Below, one piece after another: positions 27,501 to 38,751 of a DNA stretch of 64,000 nucleotides. Numbering within the stretch: the first letter of the stretch is position 1; every line of letters begins with the position of its first letter. This DNA is from Hydractinia symbiolongicarpus (lineage: Eukaryota > Cnidaria > Hydrozoa > Anthoathecata > Hydractiniidae): assembly GCF_029227915.1 (NCBI RefSeq), contig NC_079884.1, positions 27,964,001 through 28,028,000 of the forward strand. The letters run 5' to 3'. The notes below the pieces were generated by a model. That model saw only the letters and a program-made list of their open reading frames with translations, ran no database searches and was not told where the DNA came from. The position numbers and the translations under genes are program-made.

Positions 27501-27924
27501 ACAACGGTTGCGTCACATATTTGTACCAACATGTATTTAGTGATTTTCTTCCGATATTACTAAGTTGCATTGCTTTTAACAGTGAAAGGATTGACTGTGG
27601 GATTTATTTGAACTGATTCTAGAATGTGACCTTATAAATGTGATAATTGAACCAATTGGACTCCAAGGAATAACATTCTTCTTAATTTGATATGATTGCT
27701 GGAGTTCACGATTACATTAGGCTCTGTGGTAGCGCTTTATTTAAAAATTTAGATAAATAAATCATTTTTTACTGTGTTACCAATCCTAGCCGTTAGTTCG
27801 CACTGAAGAAATACAGACAGTTTCAAAAACTACATTTCATTGTCTTTCTATCAGGACCAATCCGTTGGAGTTACAACGGTTGCGTCAAATATTCGTACCA
27901 ACATGTATTTCGTGATTTTCTTCC
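24571..27924 (+). repeat. Nine-monomer higher-order repeat, copy A (3354 bp)
   Basis: First of two adjacent, almost identical 3354-bp units, containing the monomers that start at 24616, 24989, 25362, 25735, 26108, 26481, 26854, 27226 and 27598. The left edge is placed at GATATTTCTAAG, which recurs at the junction at 27925. Private markers shared with copy B are CCTGACCGTTAGCACGGG, GGAAGAACATTC, CAACCCTAGCC, GTTGCAACCGTTGCG, ATTCTAGAATTTG and GGAGTTCACG. Three consecutive monomers (26854, 27226, 27598) share the 1-bp loss AATTCACG or AGTTCACG in place of TTCAGCG and are each 372 bp. Confidence 0.85.
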
Positions 27925-30900
27925 GATATTTCTAAGTTGTATTGCTTTTAACAGTGAAATGATTGACTGTGGGACTTAATTGAACTGATTTTGGTCTTTG
28001 ACCTTATAAATGTGATAAATGAGCCAATTGGACTCCAAAGAATAACATTCTTCTTAATTTGATATGATTGTTGGAATTCAGCGATTACATTAGGCTCTGT
28101 GGTAGCGCTTTATTTAAAAAGTTAGATAAATAAATCATTTTTTACTGTGGGACCAATCCTGACCGTTAGCACGGGCTGAATAAATAGGATCAGTTCCAAA
28201 GACTACATTACATTGACTTTCTAGCGGCATAAATCCGTTTGAGTTACAACGGTTGCGTCACATATTCGTACCAACATGTATTTAGCGATAGTATTCGGAT
28301 ATTACAAGGTTGCATCGCTTTTAACAGTGAAACGTTTGACTGTGGGACTTAATTGAACTGATTTTGGTCTTTGACCTTATAAATGTGATAAATGAGCCAA
28401 TTGGACTCCAAAGAATAACATTCTTCTTAATTTGATATGATTGTTGGAATTCAGCGATTACATTAGGCTCTGTGGTAGCGCTTTATTTAAAAATTTAGAT
28501 AAATAAATCATTTTTTACTGTGGGACCAATCCTTGCCGTTAGTTCGCGTTGAAGAAATAGAGACAGTTTCAAAAACTACATTTCATTGATTTTCTAACGG
28601 TGTCAATCCGTTTGAGTTACAACGGTTGCGTCACATATTCGTACCAACATGTATTTAGTGATTTTGTTCCGATATTACTAAGTTGTATCGGTTTTAACAG
28701 TGAAGCGATTGACTGTGGTACTTAATTAAACTAACTTTGGACTGTGACCTGATAAATGTGATAAATGAGACAATTGGACTCCAAGGAATAACATTCTTCT
28801 TAATTTGATATGATTGCTGGAATTCAACGATTACATTAGGCTCTGTGGTAGCGCTTTATTTAAAAATTTAGATAAATAAATCATTTTTTACTGTGTTACC
28901 AATCCTAGCCGTTAGTTCGCACTAAAGAAATACAGACAGTTGCAGAAACTACATTTCATTGTCTTTATATCGGGGCCAATCCGTTGGAGTTACAACGGTT
29001 GCGTCACATATTCGTACCAACATGTATTTCGTGATTTTCTTCCGATATTACTAAGTTGCATTGCTTTTAACAGTGAAACGATTGACTGTGGGACTTAATT
29101 GAACTAACTTTGGACTGTGACCTGATAAATGTGATAAATGAGACAATTGGACTTCAAGGAATAACATTCTTCTTAATTTGATATGATTGCTGGAATTCAA
29201 CGATTACATTAGGCTCTGTGGTAGCGCTTTATTTAAAAATTTAGATAAATAAATCATTTTTTACTGTGTTACCAATCCTAGCCGTTAGTTCGCACTGAAG
29301 AAATACAGACAGTTGCAGAAACTACATTTCATTGTCTTTATATCGGGGCCAATCCGTTGGAGTTACAACGGTTGCGTCACATATTCGTACCAACATGTAT
29401 TTCGTGATTTTCTTCCGATATTACTAAGTTGCATTGCTTTTAACAGTGAAACGATTGACTGTGGGACTTAATTGAACTAACTTTGGACTGTGACCTGATA
29501 AATGTGATAAATGAGACAATTGGACTCCAAGGAATAACATTCTTCTTAATTTGATATTATTGCTGGAATTCAACGATTACATTAGGCTCTGTTGTAGCGC
29601 TTTATTTAAAAATTTAGATAAATAAATCATTTTTTACTGTGGGACCAATCCTAGCCGTTAGATCGCGCTGAGGAAATCGAGACAGTTTCAAAAACTACAT
29701 TTCATTGACTTTCTATCGGGGCCAATCCCTTTGAGTTACAACGGTTGCGTCACATATTCGTACCAACATGTATTTAGTGATTTTCTTCCGATATTACTAA
29801 GTTGCATTGCTTTTAACAGTGAAACGATTGACTGTGGGATTTAATTGAACTGATTCTGGAATGTGACCTTATAAATGTGATAAATAAGCCAATTGGACTC
29901 TAAGGAAGAACATTCTTCTTAATTTGATATGATTGCTGGAATTCAGCGATTACATTAGGCTCTGTGGTAGCGCTTTATTTAAAAATTTAGATAAATAAAT
30001 CATTTTTTACTGTGGGACCAATCCTAGCCGTTAGTTCGCGCTGCAGAAATACAGACAGTTTCACAAACTAAACTTCATTGACTTTCTAGCGGCATAAATC
30101 CGTTTGAGTTACAACGGTTGCGTCACATATTTGTACCAACATGTATTTAGTGATTTTCTTCCGATATTACTAAGTTGAATCGCTTTTAACAGTGAAACGA
30201 TTGACTGTGGGACTTAATTTAACTGATTCTGGAATGTGACCTTATAAATGTGATAAATGAGCCAATTGGTCTCCAAGGAATAACATTCTTCTTAATTTGA
30301 TATGATTGCTGGAATTCACGATTACATTAGGCTCTGTGGTAGCGCTTTATTTAAAAATTTAGATAAATAAATCATTTTTTACTGTGGGACCAACCCTAGC
30401 CGTTAGTTCGCACTGAAGAAATACAGACAGTTTCAAAAACTACACTTCATTGACTTTCTATCGGGGTCAATCCGTTTGAGTTGCAACCGTTGCGTCACAT
30501 ATTCGTACCAACATGTATTTAGTGATTTTTTTCCGATATTACTAAGTTGCATTGCTTTTAACAGTGAAACGATTGACTGTGGGATTTAATTGAACTGATT
30601 CTAGAATTTGACCTTATAAATGTGATAAATGAGCCAATTGGACTCTAAGGAATAACATTCTTCTTAATTTGATATGATTGCTGGAATTCACGATTACATT
30701 AGGCTCTGTGGTAGCGCTTTATTTAAAAATTTAGATAAATAAATCATTTTTTACTGTGGGACCAATCCTAGCCGTTAGTTCGCGTTGAAGAAATAGAGAC
30801 AGTTTCAAACACTACATTTCATTGATTTTCTAACGGTGTCAAACCGTTTGAGATACAACGGTTGCGTCACATATTTGTACCAACATGTATTTAGTGATTT

Positions 30901-31278
30901 TCTTCCGATATTACTAAGTTGCATTGCTTTTAACAGTGAAAGGATTGACTGTGGGATTTATTTGAACTGATTCTAGAATGTGACCTTATAAATGTGATAA
31001 TTGAACCAATTGGACTCCAAGGAATAACATTCTTCTTAATTTGATATGATTGCTGGAGTTCACGATTACATTAGGCTCTGTGGTAGCGCTTTATTTAAAA
31101 ATTTAGATAAATAAATCATTTTTTACTGTGTTACCAATCCTAGCCGTTAGTTCGCGCTGAAGAAATACAGACAGTTTCAAAAACTACATTTCATTGTCTT
31201 TCTATCAGGACCAATCCGTTGGAGTTACAACGGTTGCGTCAAATATTCGTACCAACATGTATTTCGTGATTTTCTTCC
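27925..31278 (+). repeat. Nine-monomer higher-order repeat, copy B (3354 bp)
   Basis: Tandem copy of 24571-27924, with monomers starting at 27970, 28343, 28716, 29089, 29462, 29835, 30208, 30580 and 30952. Reading the two side by side I found only single-base differences: AAGTTAGAT for AATTTAGAT, CATAAATCC for CATAAGTCC, GTTAGTTCG for GTTAGCTCG, GATAAATAAATC for GATAAAAAAATC, GCTGCAGAA for GCTGAAGAA, GTCAAACCG for GTCAATCCG, and GTTCGCGCTG for GTTCGCACTG. That is roughly 99.7% identity by eye. The tandem unit ends at about 31278, where copy B continues as ATTACTAAGTTGC and the A/B junction reads ATTTCTAAGTTGT. Confidence 0.85.
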
Positions 31279-31429
31279 GATATTACTAAGTTGCATTGCT
31301 TTTAACAGTGAAACGATTGACTTTGGGATTTAATTGAACTGATTCTGGAATGTGACCTTATAAATGTGATAATTGAGCCAATTGGACCCCAAGGAATAAC
31401 ATTCTTCTTAATTTGGTATGATTGCTGGA

Positions 31430-34400
31430 ATTCAGCGATTACATTAGGCTCTGTGGTAGCGCTTTATTTAAAAATTTAGATAAATAAATCATTTTTTACT
31501 GTGGGACCAATCCTAGCCGTTAGTTCGCGTTAAAGAAATAGAGACAGTTTCAAAAACTACATTTCATTGATTTTCTAACGGTGTCAATCCGTTTGAGTTA
31601 CAACAGTTGCGTCGCATATTCGTATCAACATGTATTTAGTGATTTTTTTCCGATATTACTAAGTTGTATCGGTTTTAACAGTGAAGCGATTGACTGTGGA
31701 ACTTAATTAAACTAACTTTAAACTGTGACCTGATAAATGTCATAATTAAGCCAATTGGACTTCAAGGAATATCATTCTTCTTAATTTGATATGATTGCTG
31801 GAATTCAGCGATTACATTAGGCTCTGTGGTAGCGCTTTATTAAGAAATTTATATAAATAAGACTTTTCTTACTGTGGGACCAATCCTGGCCGTTAGCACG
31901 GGCTGAATAAATAGGATCAGTTCCAAAGACTACATTACATTGACCTTCTAGCGGCATAAATCCGTTTGAGTTACAACGGTTGCGTCACATATTCGTCCCA
32001 ACATGTATTTAGCGATAGTATTCGGATATTACAAGGTTGCATCGCTTTTAACAGTAAAACGTTTGACTGTGGGACTTAATTGAACTGATTTTGGTCTTTG
32101 ACCTTATAAATGTGATAAATGAGCCAATTGGACTCCAAAGAATAACATTCTTCTTAATTTGATATGATTGTTGGAATTCAGCGATTACATTAGGCTCTGT
32201 GGTAGCGCTTTATTTAAAAATTTAGATAAATAAATCATTTTTTACTGTGGGACCAATCCTAGCCGTTAGTTCGCGTTGAAGAAATAGAGACAGTTTCAAA
32301 AACTACATTTCATTGATTTTCTAACGCTGTCAATCCGTTTGAGTTACAACGGTTGCGTCACATATTCGTACCAACATGTATTTAGTGATTTTGTTCCGAT
32401 ATTACTAAGTTGTATCGGTTTTAACAGTGAAGCGATTGACTGTGGTACTTAATTAAACTAACTTTGGACTGTGACCTGATAAATGTGATAAATGAGACAA
32501 TTGGACTCCAAGGAATAACATTCTTCTTAATTTGATATGATTGCTGGAATTCAACGATTACATTAGGCTCTGTGGTAGCGCTTTATTTAAAAATTTAGAT
32601 AAATAAATCATTTTTTACTGTGTTACCAATCCTAGCCGTTAGTTCGCACTGAAGAAATACAGACAGTTGCAGAAACTACATTTCATTGTCTTTATATCGG
32701 GGCCAATCCGTTGGAGTTACAACGGTTGCGTCACATATTCGTACCAACATGTATTTCGTGATTTTCTTCCGATATTACTAAGTTGCATTGCTTTTAACAG
32801 TGAAACGATTGACTGTGGGACTTAATTGAACTAACTTTGGACTGTGACCTGATAAATGTGATAAATGAGACAATTGGACTCCAAGGAATAACATTCTTCT
32901 TAATTTGATATGATTGCTGGAATTCAACGATTACATTAGGCTCTGTGGTAGCGCTTTATTTAAAAATTTAGATAAATAAATCATTTTTTACTGTGTTACC
33001 AATCCTAGCCGTTAGTTCGCACTGAAGAAATACAGACAGTTGCAGAAACTACATTTCATTGTCTTTATATCGGGGCCAATCCGTTGGAGTTACAACGGTT
33101 GCGTCACATATTCGTACCAACATGTATTTCGTGATTTTCTTCCGATATTACTAAGTTGCATTGCTTTTAACAGTGAAACGATTGACTGTGGGACTTAATT
33201 GAACTAACTTTGGACTGTGACCTGATAAATGTGATAAATGAGACAATTGGACTCCAAGGAATAACATTCTTCTTAATTTGATATTATTGCTGGAATTCAA
33301 CGATTACATTAGGCTCTGTTGTAGCGCTTTAAATAAATCATTTTTTACTGTGGGACCAATCCTAGCCGTTAGATCGCGCTGAGGAAATCGAGACAGTTTC
33401 AAAAACTACATTTCATTGACTTTCTATCGGGGCCAATCCGTTTGAGTTACAACGGTTGCGTCACATATTCGTACCAACATGTATTTAGTGATTTTCTTCC
33501 GATATTACTAAGTTGCATTGCTTTTAACAGTGAAACGATTGACTGTGGGATTTAATTGAACTGATTCTGGAATGTGAACTTATAAATGTGATAAATAAGC
33601 CAATCGGACTCTAAGGAATAACATTCTTCTTAATTTGATATGATTGCTGGAATTCAGCGATTACATTAGGCTCTGTGGTAGCGCTTTATTTAAAAATTTA
33701 GATAAATAAATCATTTTTTACTGTGGGACCAATCCTAGCCGTTAGTTCGCGCTGAAGAAATACAGACAGTTTCACAAACTAAACTTCATTGACTTTCTAG
33801 CGGCATAAATCCGTTTGAGTTACAACGGTTGCGTCACATATTTGTACCAACATGTATTTAGTGATTTTCTTCCGATATTACTAAGTTGCATTGCTTTTAA
33901 CAGTGAAAAGATTGACTGTGGGATTTATTTGAACTGATTCTGGAATGTGACCTTATAAATGTGATAATTGAACCAATTGGACTCCAAGGAATAACATTCT
34001 TCTTAATTTGATATGATTGCTGGAGTTCAGCGATTACATTAGGCTCTGTGGTAGCGCTTTATTTAAAAATTTAGATAAATAAATCATTTTTTACTGTGTT
34101 ACCAATCCTAGCCGTTAGTTCGCACTAAAGAAATACAGACAGTTGCAGAAACTACATTTCATTGTCTTTATATCGGGGCCAATCCGTTGGAGTTACAACG
34201 GTTGCGTCACATATTCGTACCAACATGTATTTCGTGATTTTCTTCCGATATTACTAAGTTGCATTGCTTTTAACAGTGAAACGATTGACTGTGGGACTTA
34301 ATTGAACTAACTTTGGACTGTGACCTGATAAATGTGATAAATGAGACAATTGGACTTCAAGGAATAACATTCTTCTTAATTTGATATGATTGCTGGAATT

Positions 34401-34770
34401 CAACGATTACATTAGGCTCTGTGGTAGCGCTTTATTTAAAAATTTAGATAAATAAATCATTTTTTACTGTGTTACCAATCCTAGCCGTTAGTTCGCACTG
34501 AAGAAATACAGACAGTTGCAGAAACTACATTTCATTGTCTTTATATCGGGGCCAATCCGTTGGAGTTACAACGGTTGCGTCACATATTCGTACCAACATG
34601 TATTTCGTGATTTTCTTCCGATATTACTAAGTTGCATTGCTTTTAACAGTGAAACGATTGACTGTGGGACTTAATTGAACTAACTTTGGACTGTGACCTG
34701 ATAAATGTGATAAATGAGACAATTGGACTCCAAGGAATAACATTCTTCTTAATTTGATATTATTGCTGGA
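31430..34770 (+). repeat. Second nine-monomer higher-order repeat, copy A (3341 bp)
   Basis: Unit of 3341 bp, nine monomers less a 16-bp deletion, with whole monomers starting at 31697, 32070, 32443, 32816, 33189, 33546, 33919 and 34292 plus parts of those at 31324 and 34665. Markers are AATGTCATAATTAAGCC, GGAATATCATTC, TTATTAAGAAATTTATATAAAT, CGTCCCAACATG, ACAGTAAAACG, CTAACGCTGTC and CCAATCGGACTC. The monomer at 34665 is chimeric: its first part (GATATTATTGC) is of one type and its remainder (CAGCG, GTTAAAGAAATAG, ACAACAGTTGCG, CGTATCAAC) matches the monomer at 31324. The junction therefore falls in the shared GCTGGAATTCA segment at about 34765-34776. Confidence 0.83.
33189..33545 (+). repeat. 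Monomer with 16-bp deletion (357 bp)
   Basis: The AT-rich tract reads GCGCTTTAAATAAATC at about 33325-33340, whereas the usual monomer has 16 more bases between GCGCTTTA and AATAAATC. The same deletion is present at about 36672 in the monomer starting at 36530. The otherwise equivalent monomer at 42106 lacks it. The deletion therefore arose once, after this type split from the 42106 copy, and was then doubled with its nine-monomer unit. Confidence 0.85.
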
Positions 34771-37700
34771 ATTCAGCGATTACATTAGGCTCTGTGGTAG
34801 CGCTTTATTTAAAAATTTAGATAAATAAATCAATTTTTACTGTGGGACCAATCCTAGCCGTTAGTTCGCGTTAAAGAAATAGAGACAGTTTCAAAAACTA
34901 CATTTCATTGATTTTCTAACGGTGTCAATCCGTTTGAGTTACAACAGTTGCGTCACATATTCGTATCAACATGTATTTAGTGATTTTTTTCCGATATTAC
35001 TAAGTTGTATCGGTTTTAACAGTGAAGCGATTGACTGTGGAACTTAATTAAACTAACTTTAAACTGTGACCTGATGAATGTCATAATTAAGCCAATTGGA
35101 CTTCAAGGAATATCATTCTTCTTAATTTGATATGATTGCTGGAATTCAGCGATTACATTAGGCTCTGTGGTAGCGCTTTATTAAGAAATTTATATAAATA
35201 AGACTTTTCTTACTGTGGGACCAATCCTGGCCGTTAGCACGGGCTGAATAAATAGGATCAGTTCCAAAGACTACATTACATTGACCTTCTAGCGGCATAA
35301 ATCCGTTTGAGTTACAACGGTTGCGTCACATATTCGTCCCAACATGTATTTAGCGATAGTATTCGGATATTACAAGGTTGCATCGCTTTTAACAGTAAAA
35401 CGTTTGACTGTGGGACTTAATTGAACTGATTTTGGTCTTTGACCTTATAAATGTGATAAATGAGCCAATTGGACTCCAAAGAATAACATTCTTCTTAATT
35501 TGATATGATTGTTGGAATTCAGCGATTACATTAGGCTCTGTGGTAGCGCTTTATTTAAAAATTTAGATAAATAAATCATTTTTTACTGTGGGACCAATCC
35601 TAGCCGTTAGTTCGCGTTGAAGAAATAGAGACAGTTTCAAAAACTACATTTCATTGATTTTCTAACGCTGTCAATCCGTTTGAGTTACAACGGTTGCGTC
35701 ACATATTCGTACCAACATGTATTTAGTGATTTTGTTCCGATATTACTAAGTTGTATCGGTTTTAACAGTGAAGCGATTGACTGTGGTACTTAATTAAACT
35801 AACTTTGGACTGTGACCTGATAAATGTGATAAATGAGACAATTGGACTCCAAGGAATAACATTCTTCTTAATTTGATATGATTGCTGGAATTCAACGATT
35901 ACATTAGGCTCTGTGGTAGCGCTTTATTTAAAAATTTAGATAAATAAATCATTTTTTACTGTGTTACCAATCCTAGCCGTTAGTTCGCACTGAAGAAATA
36001 CAGACAGTTGCAGAAACTACATTTCATTGTCTTTATATCGGGGCCAATCCGTTGGAGTTACAACGGTTGCGTCACATATTCGTACCAACATGTATTTCGT
36101 GATTTTCTTCCGATATTACTAAGTTGCATTGCTTTTAACAGTGAAACGATTGACTGTGGGACTTAATTGAACTAACTTTGGACTGTGACCTGATAAATGT
36201 GATAAATGAGACAATTGGACTCCAAGGAATAACATTCTTCTTAATTTGATATGATTGCTGGAATTCAACGATTACATTAGGCTCTGTGGTAGCGCTTTAT
36301 TTAAAAATTTAGATAAATAAATCATTTTTTACTGTGTTACCAATCCTAGCCGTTAGTTCGCACTGAAGAAATACAGACAGTTGCAGAAACTACATTTCAT
36401 TGTCTTTATATCGGGGCCAATCCGTTGGAGTTACAACGGTTGCGTCACATATTCGTACCAACATGTATTTCGTGATTTTCTTCCGATATTACTAAGTTGC
36501 ATTGCTTTTAACAGTGAAACGATTGACTGTGGGACTTAATTGAACTAACTTTGGACTGTGACCTGATAAATGTGATAAATGAGACAATTGGACTCCAAGG
36601 AATAACATTCTTCTTAATTTGATATTATTGCTGGAATTCAACGATTACATTAGGCTCTGTTGTAGCGCTTTAAATAAATCATTTTTTACTGTGGGACCAA
36701 TCCTAGCCGTTAGATCGCGCTGAGGAAATCGAGACAGTTTCAAAAACTACATTTCATTGACTTTCTATCGGGGCCAATCCGTTTGAGTTACAACGGTTGC
36801 GTCACATATTCGTACCAACATGTATTTAGTGATTTTCTTCCGATATTACTAAGTTGCATTGCTTTTAACAGTGAAACGATTGACTGTGGGATTTAATTGA
36901 ACTGATTCTGGAATGTGACCTTATAAATGTGATAAATAAGCCAATCGGACTCTAAGGAATAACATTCTTCTTAATTTGATATGATTGCTGGAATTCAGCG
37001 ATTACATTAGGCTCTGTGGTAGCGCTTTATTTAAAAATTTAGATAAATAAATCATTTTTTACTGTGGGACCAATCCTAGCCGTTAGTTCGCGCTGAAGAA
37101 ATACAGACAGTTTCACAAACTAAACTTCATTGACTTTCTAGCGGCATAAATCCGTTTGAGTTACAACGGTTGCGTCACATATTTGTACCAACATGTATTT
37201 AGTGATTTTCTTCCGATATTACTAAGTTGCATTGCTTTTAACAGTGAAAAGATTGACTGTGGGATTTATTTGAACTGATTCTGGAATGTGACCTTATAAA
37301 TGTGATAATTGAACCAATTGGACTCCAAGGAATAACATTCTTCTTAATTTGATATGATTGCTGGAGTTCAGCGATTACATTAGGCTCTGTGGTAGCGCTT
37401 TATTTAAAAATTTAGATAAATAAATCATTTTTTACTGTGTTACCAATCCTAGCCGTTAGTTCGCACTAAAGAAATACAGACAGTTGCAGAAACTACATTT
37501 CATTGTCTTTATATCGGGGCCAATCCGTTGGAGTTACAACGGTTGCGTCACATATTCGTACCAACATGTATTTCGTGATTTTCTTCCGATATTACTAAGT
37601 TGCATTGCTTTTAACAGTGAAACGATTGACTGTGGGACTTAATTGAACTAACTTTGGACTGTGACCTGATAAATGTGATAAATGAGACAATTGGACTTCA

Positions 37701-38111
37701 AGGAATAACATTCTTCTTAATTTGATATGATTGCTGGAATTCAACGATTACATTAGGCTCTGTGGTAGCGCTTTATTTAAAAATTTAGATAAATAAATCA
37801 TTTTTTACTGTGTTACCAATCCTAGCCGTTAGTTCGCACTGAAGAAATACAGACAGTTGCAGAAACTACATTTCATTGTCTTTATATCGGGGCCAATCCG
37901 TTGGAGTTACAACGGTTGCGTCACATATTCGTACCAACATGTATTTCGTGATTTTCTTCCGATATTACTAAGTTGCATTGCTTTTAACAGTGAAACGATT
38001 GACTGTGGGACTTAATTGAACTAACTTTGGACTGTGACCTGATAAATGTGATAAATGAGACAATTGGACTCCAAGGAATAACATTCTTCTTAATTTGATA
38101 TTATTGCTGGA
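34771..38111 (+). repeat. Second nine-monomer higher-order repeat, copy B (3341 bp)
   Basis: Tandem copy of the preceding unit, with monomers starting at 35038, 35411, 35784, 36157, 36530, 36887, 37260 and 37633. It carries the same markers, including the 16-bp deletion (monomer 36530). The differences I saw are single bases, such as CTGATGAATGTC against CTGATAAATGTC, ATCAATTTTTACTG against ATCATTTTTTACTG, and GTGACCTTATAA against GTGAACTTATAA. The following monomer (38006) continues with CAACG and AGATCGCGCTGAGG instead of CAGCG and GTTAAAG, which ends the match. Confidence 0.83.
36530..36886 (+). repeat. Second monomer with the same 16-bp deletion (357 bp)
   Basis: Equivalent to the monomer at 33189, 3341 bp upstream, with the identical junction GCGCTTTAAATAAATC. 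A shared, exactly placed rare deletion is strong evidence that the two blocks are copies of one event rather than convergent changes. Confidence 0.85.
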
Positions 38112-38751
38112 ATTCAACGATTACATTAGGCTCTGTTGTAGCGCTTTATTTAAAAATTTAGATAAAAAAATCATTTTTTACTGTGGGACCAATCCTAGCC
38201 GTTAGATCGCGCTGAGGAAATCGAGACAGTTTCAAAAACTACATTTCATTGACTTTCTATCGGGGCCAATCCCTTTGAGTTACAACGGTTGCGTCACATA
38301 TTCGTACCAACATGTATTTAGTGATTTTCTTCCGATATTACTAAGTTGCATTGCTTTTAACAGTGAAACGATTGACTGTGGGATTTAATTGAACTGATTC
38401 TGGAATGTGACCTTATAAATGTGATAAATAAGCCAATTGGACTCTAAGGAAGAACATTCTTCTTAATTTGATATGATTGCTGGAATTCAGCGATTACATT
38501 AGGCTCTGTGGTAGCGCTTTATTTAAAAATTTAGATAAATAAATCATTTTTTACTGTGGGACCAATCCTAGCCGTTAGTTCGCGCTGAAGAAATACAGAC
38601 AGTTTCACAAACTAAACTTCATTGACTTTCTAGCGGCATAAATCCGTTTGAGTTACAACGGTTGCGTCACATATTTGTACCAACATGTATTTAGTGATTT
38701 TCTTCCGATATTACTAAGTTGCATTGCTTTTAACAGTGAAAGGATTGACTG
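38112..38751 (+). repeat. Linking monomers between the 9- and 11-monomer blocks
   Basis: The end of the monomer at 38006 and the monomer at 38379. The first has CTCTGTTGTAGCG, GATAAAAAAATC, AGATCGCGCTGAGG and CCAATCCCTTTGAG. The second has GGAAGAACATTC with CACAAACTAAACTTC. They match 26108/26481 and 29462/29835 of the first nine-monomer family, so the array returns here to that family after the 3341-bp units. Confidence 0.72.

Noticed and set aside
24571-31278. Assembly artefact as the sole explanation of the nine-monomer duplication
   Set aside because: The copies differ at scattered single bases, which argues for two real copies, though reads spanning both would be needed to exclude a haplotype artefact completely.
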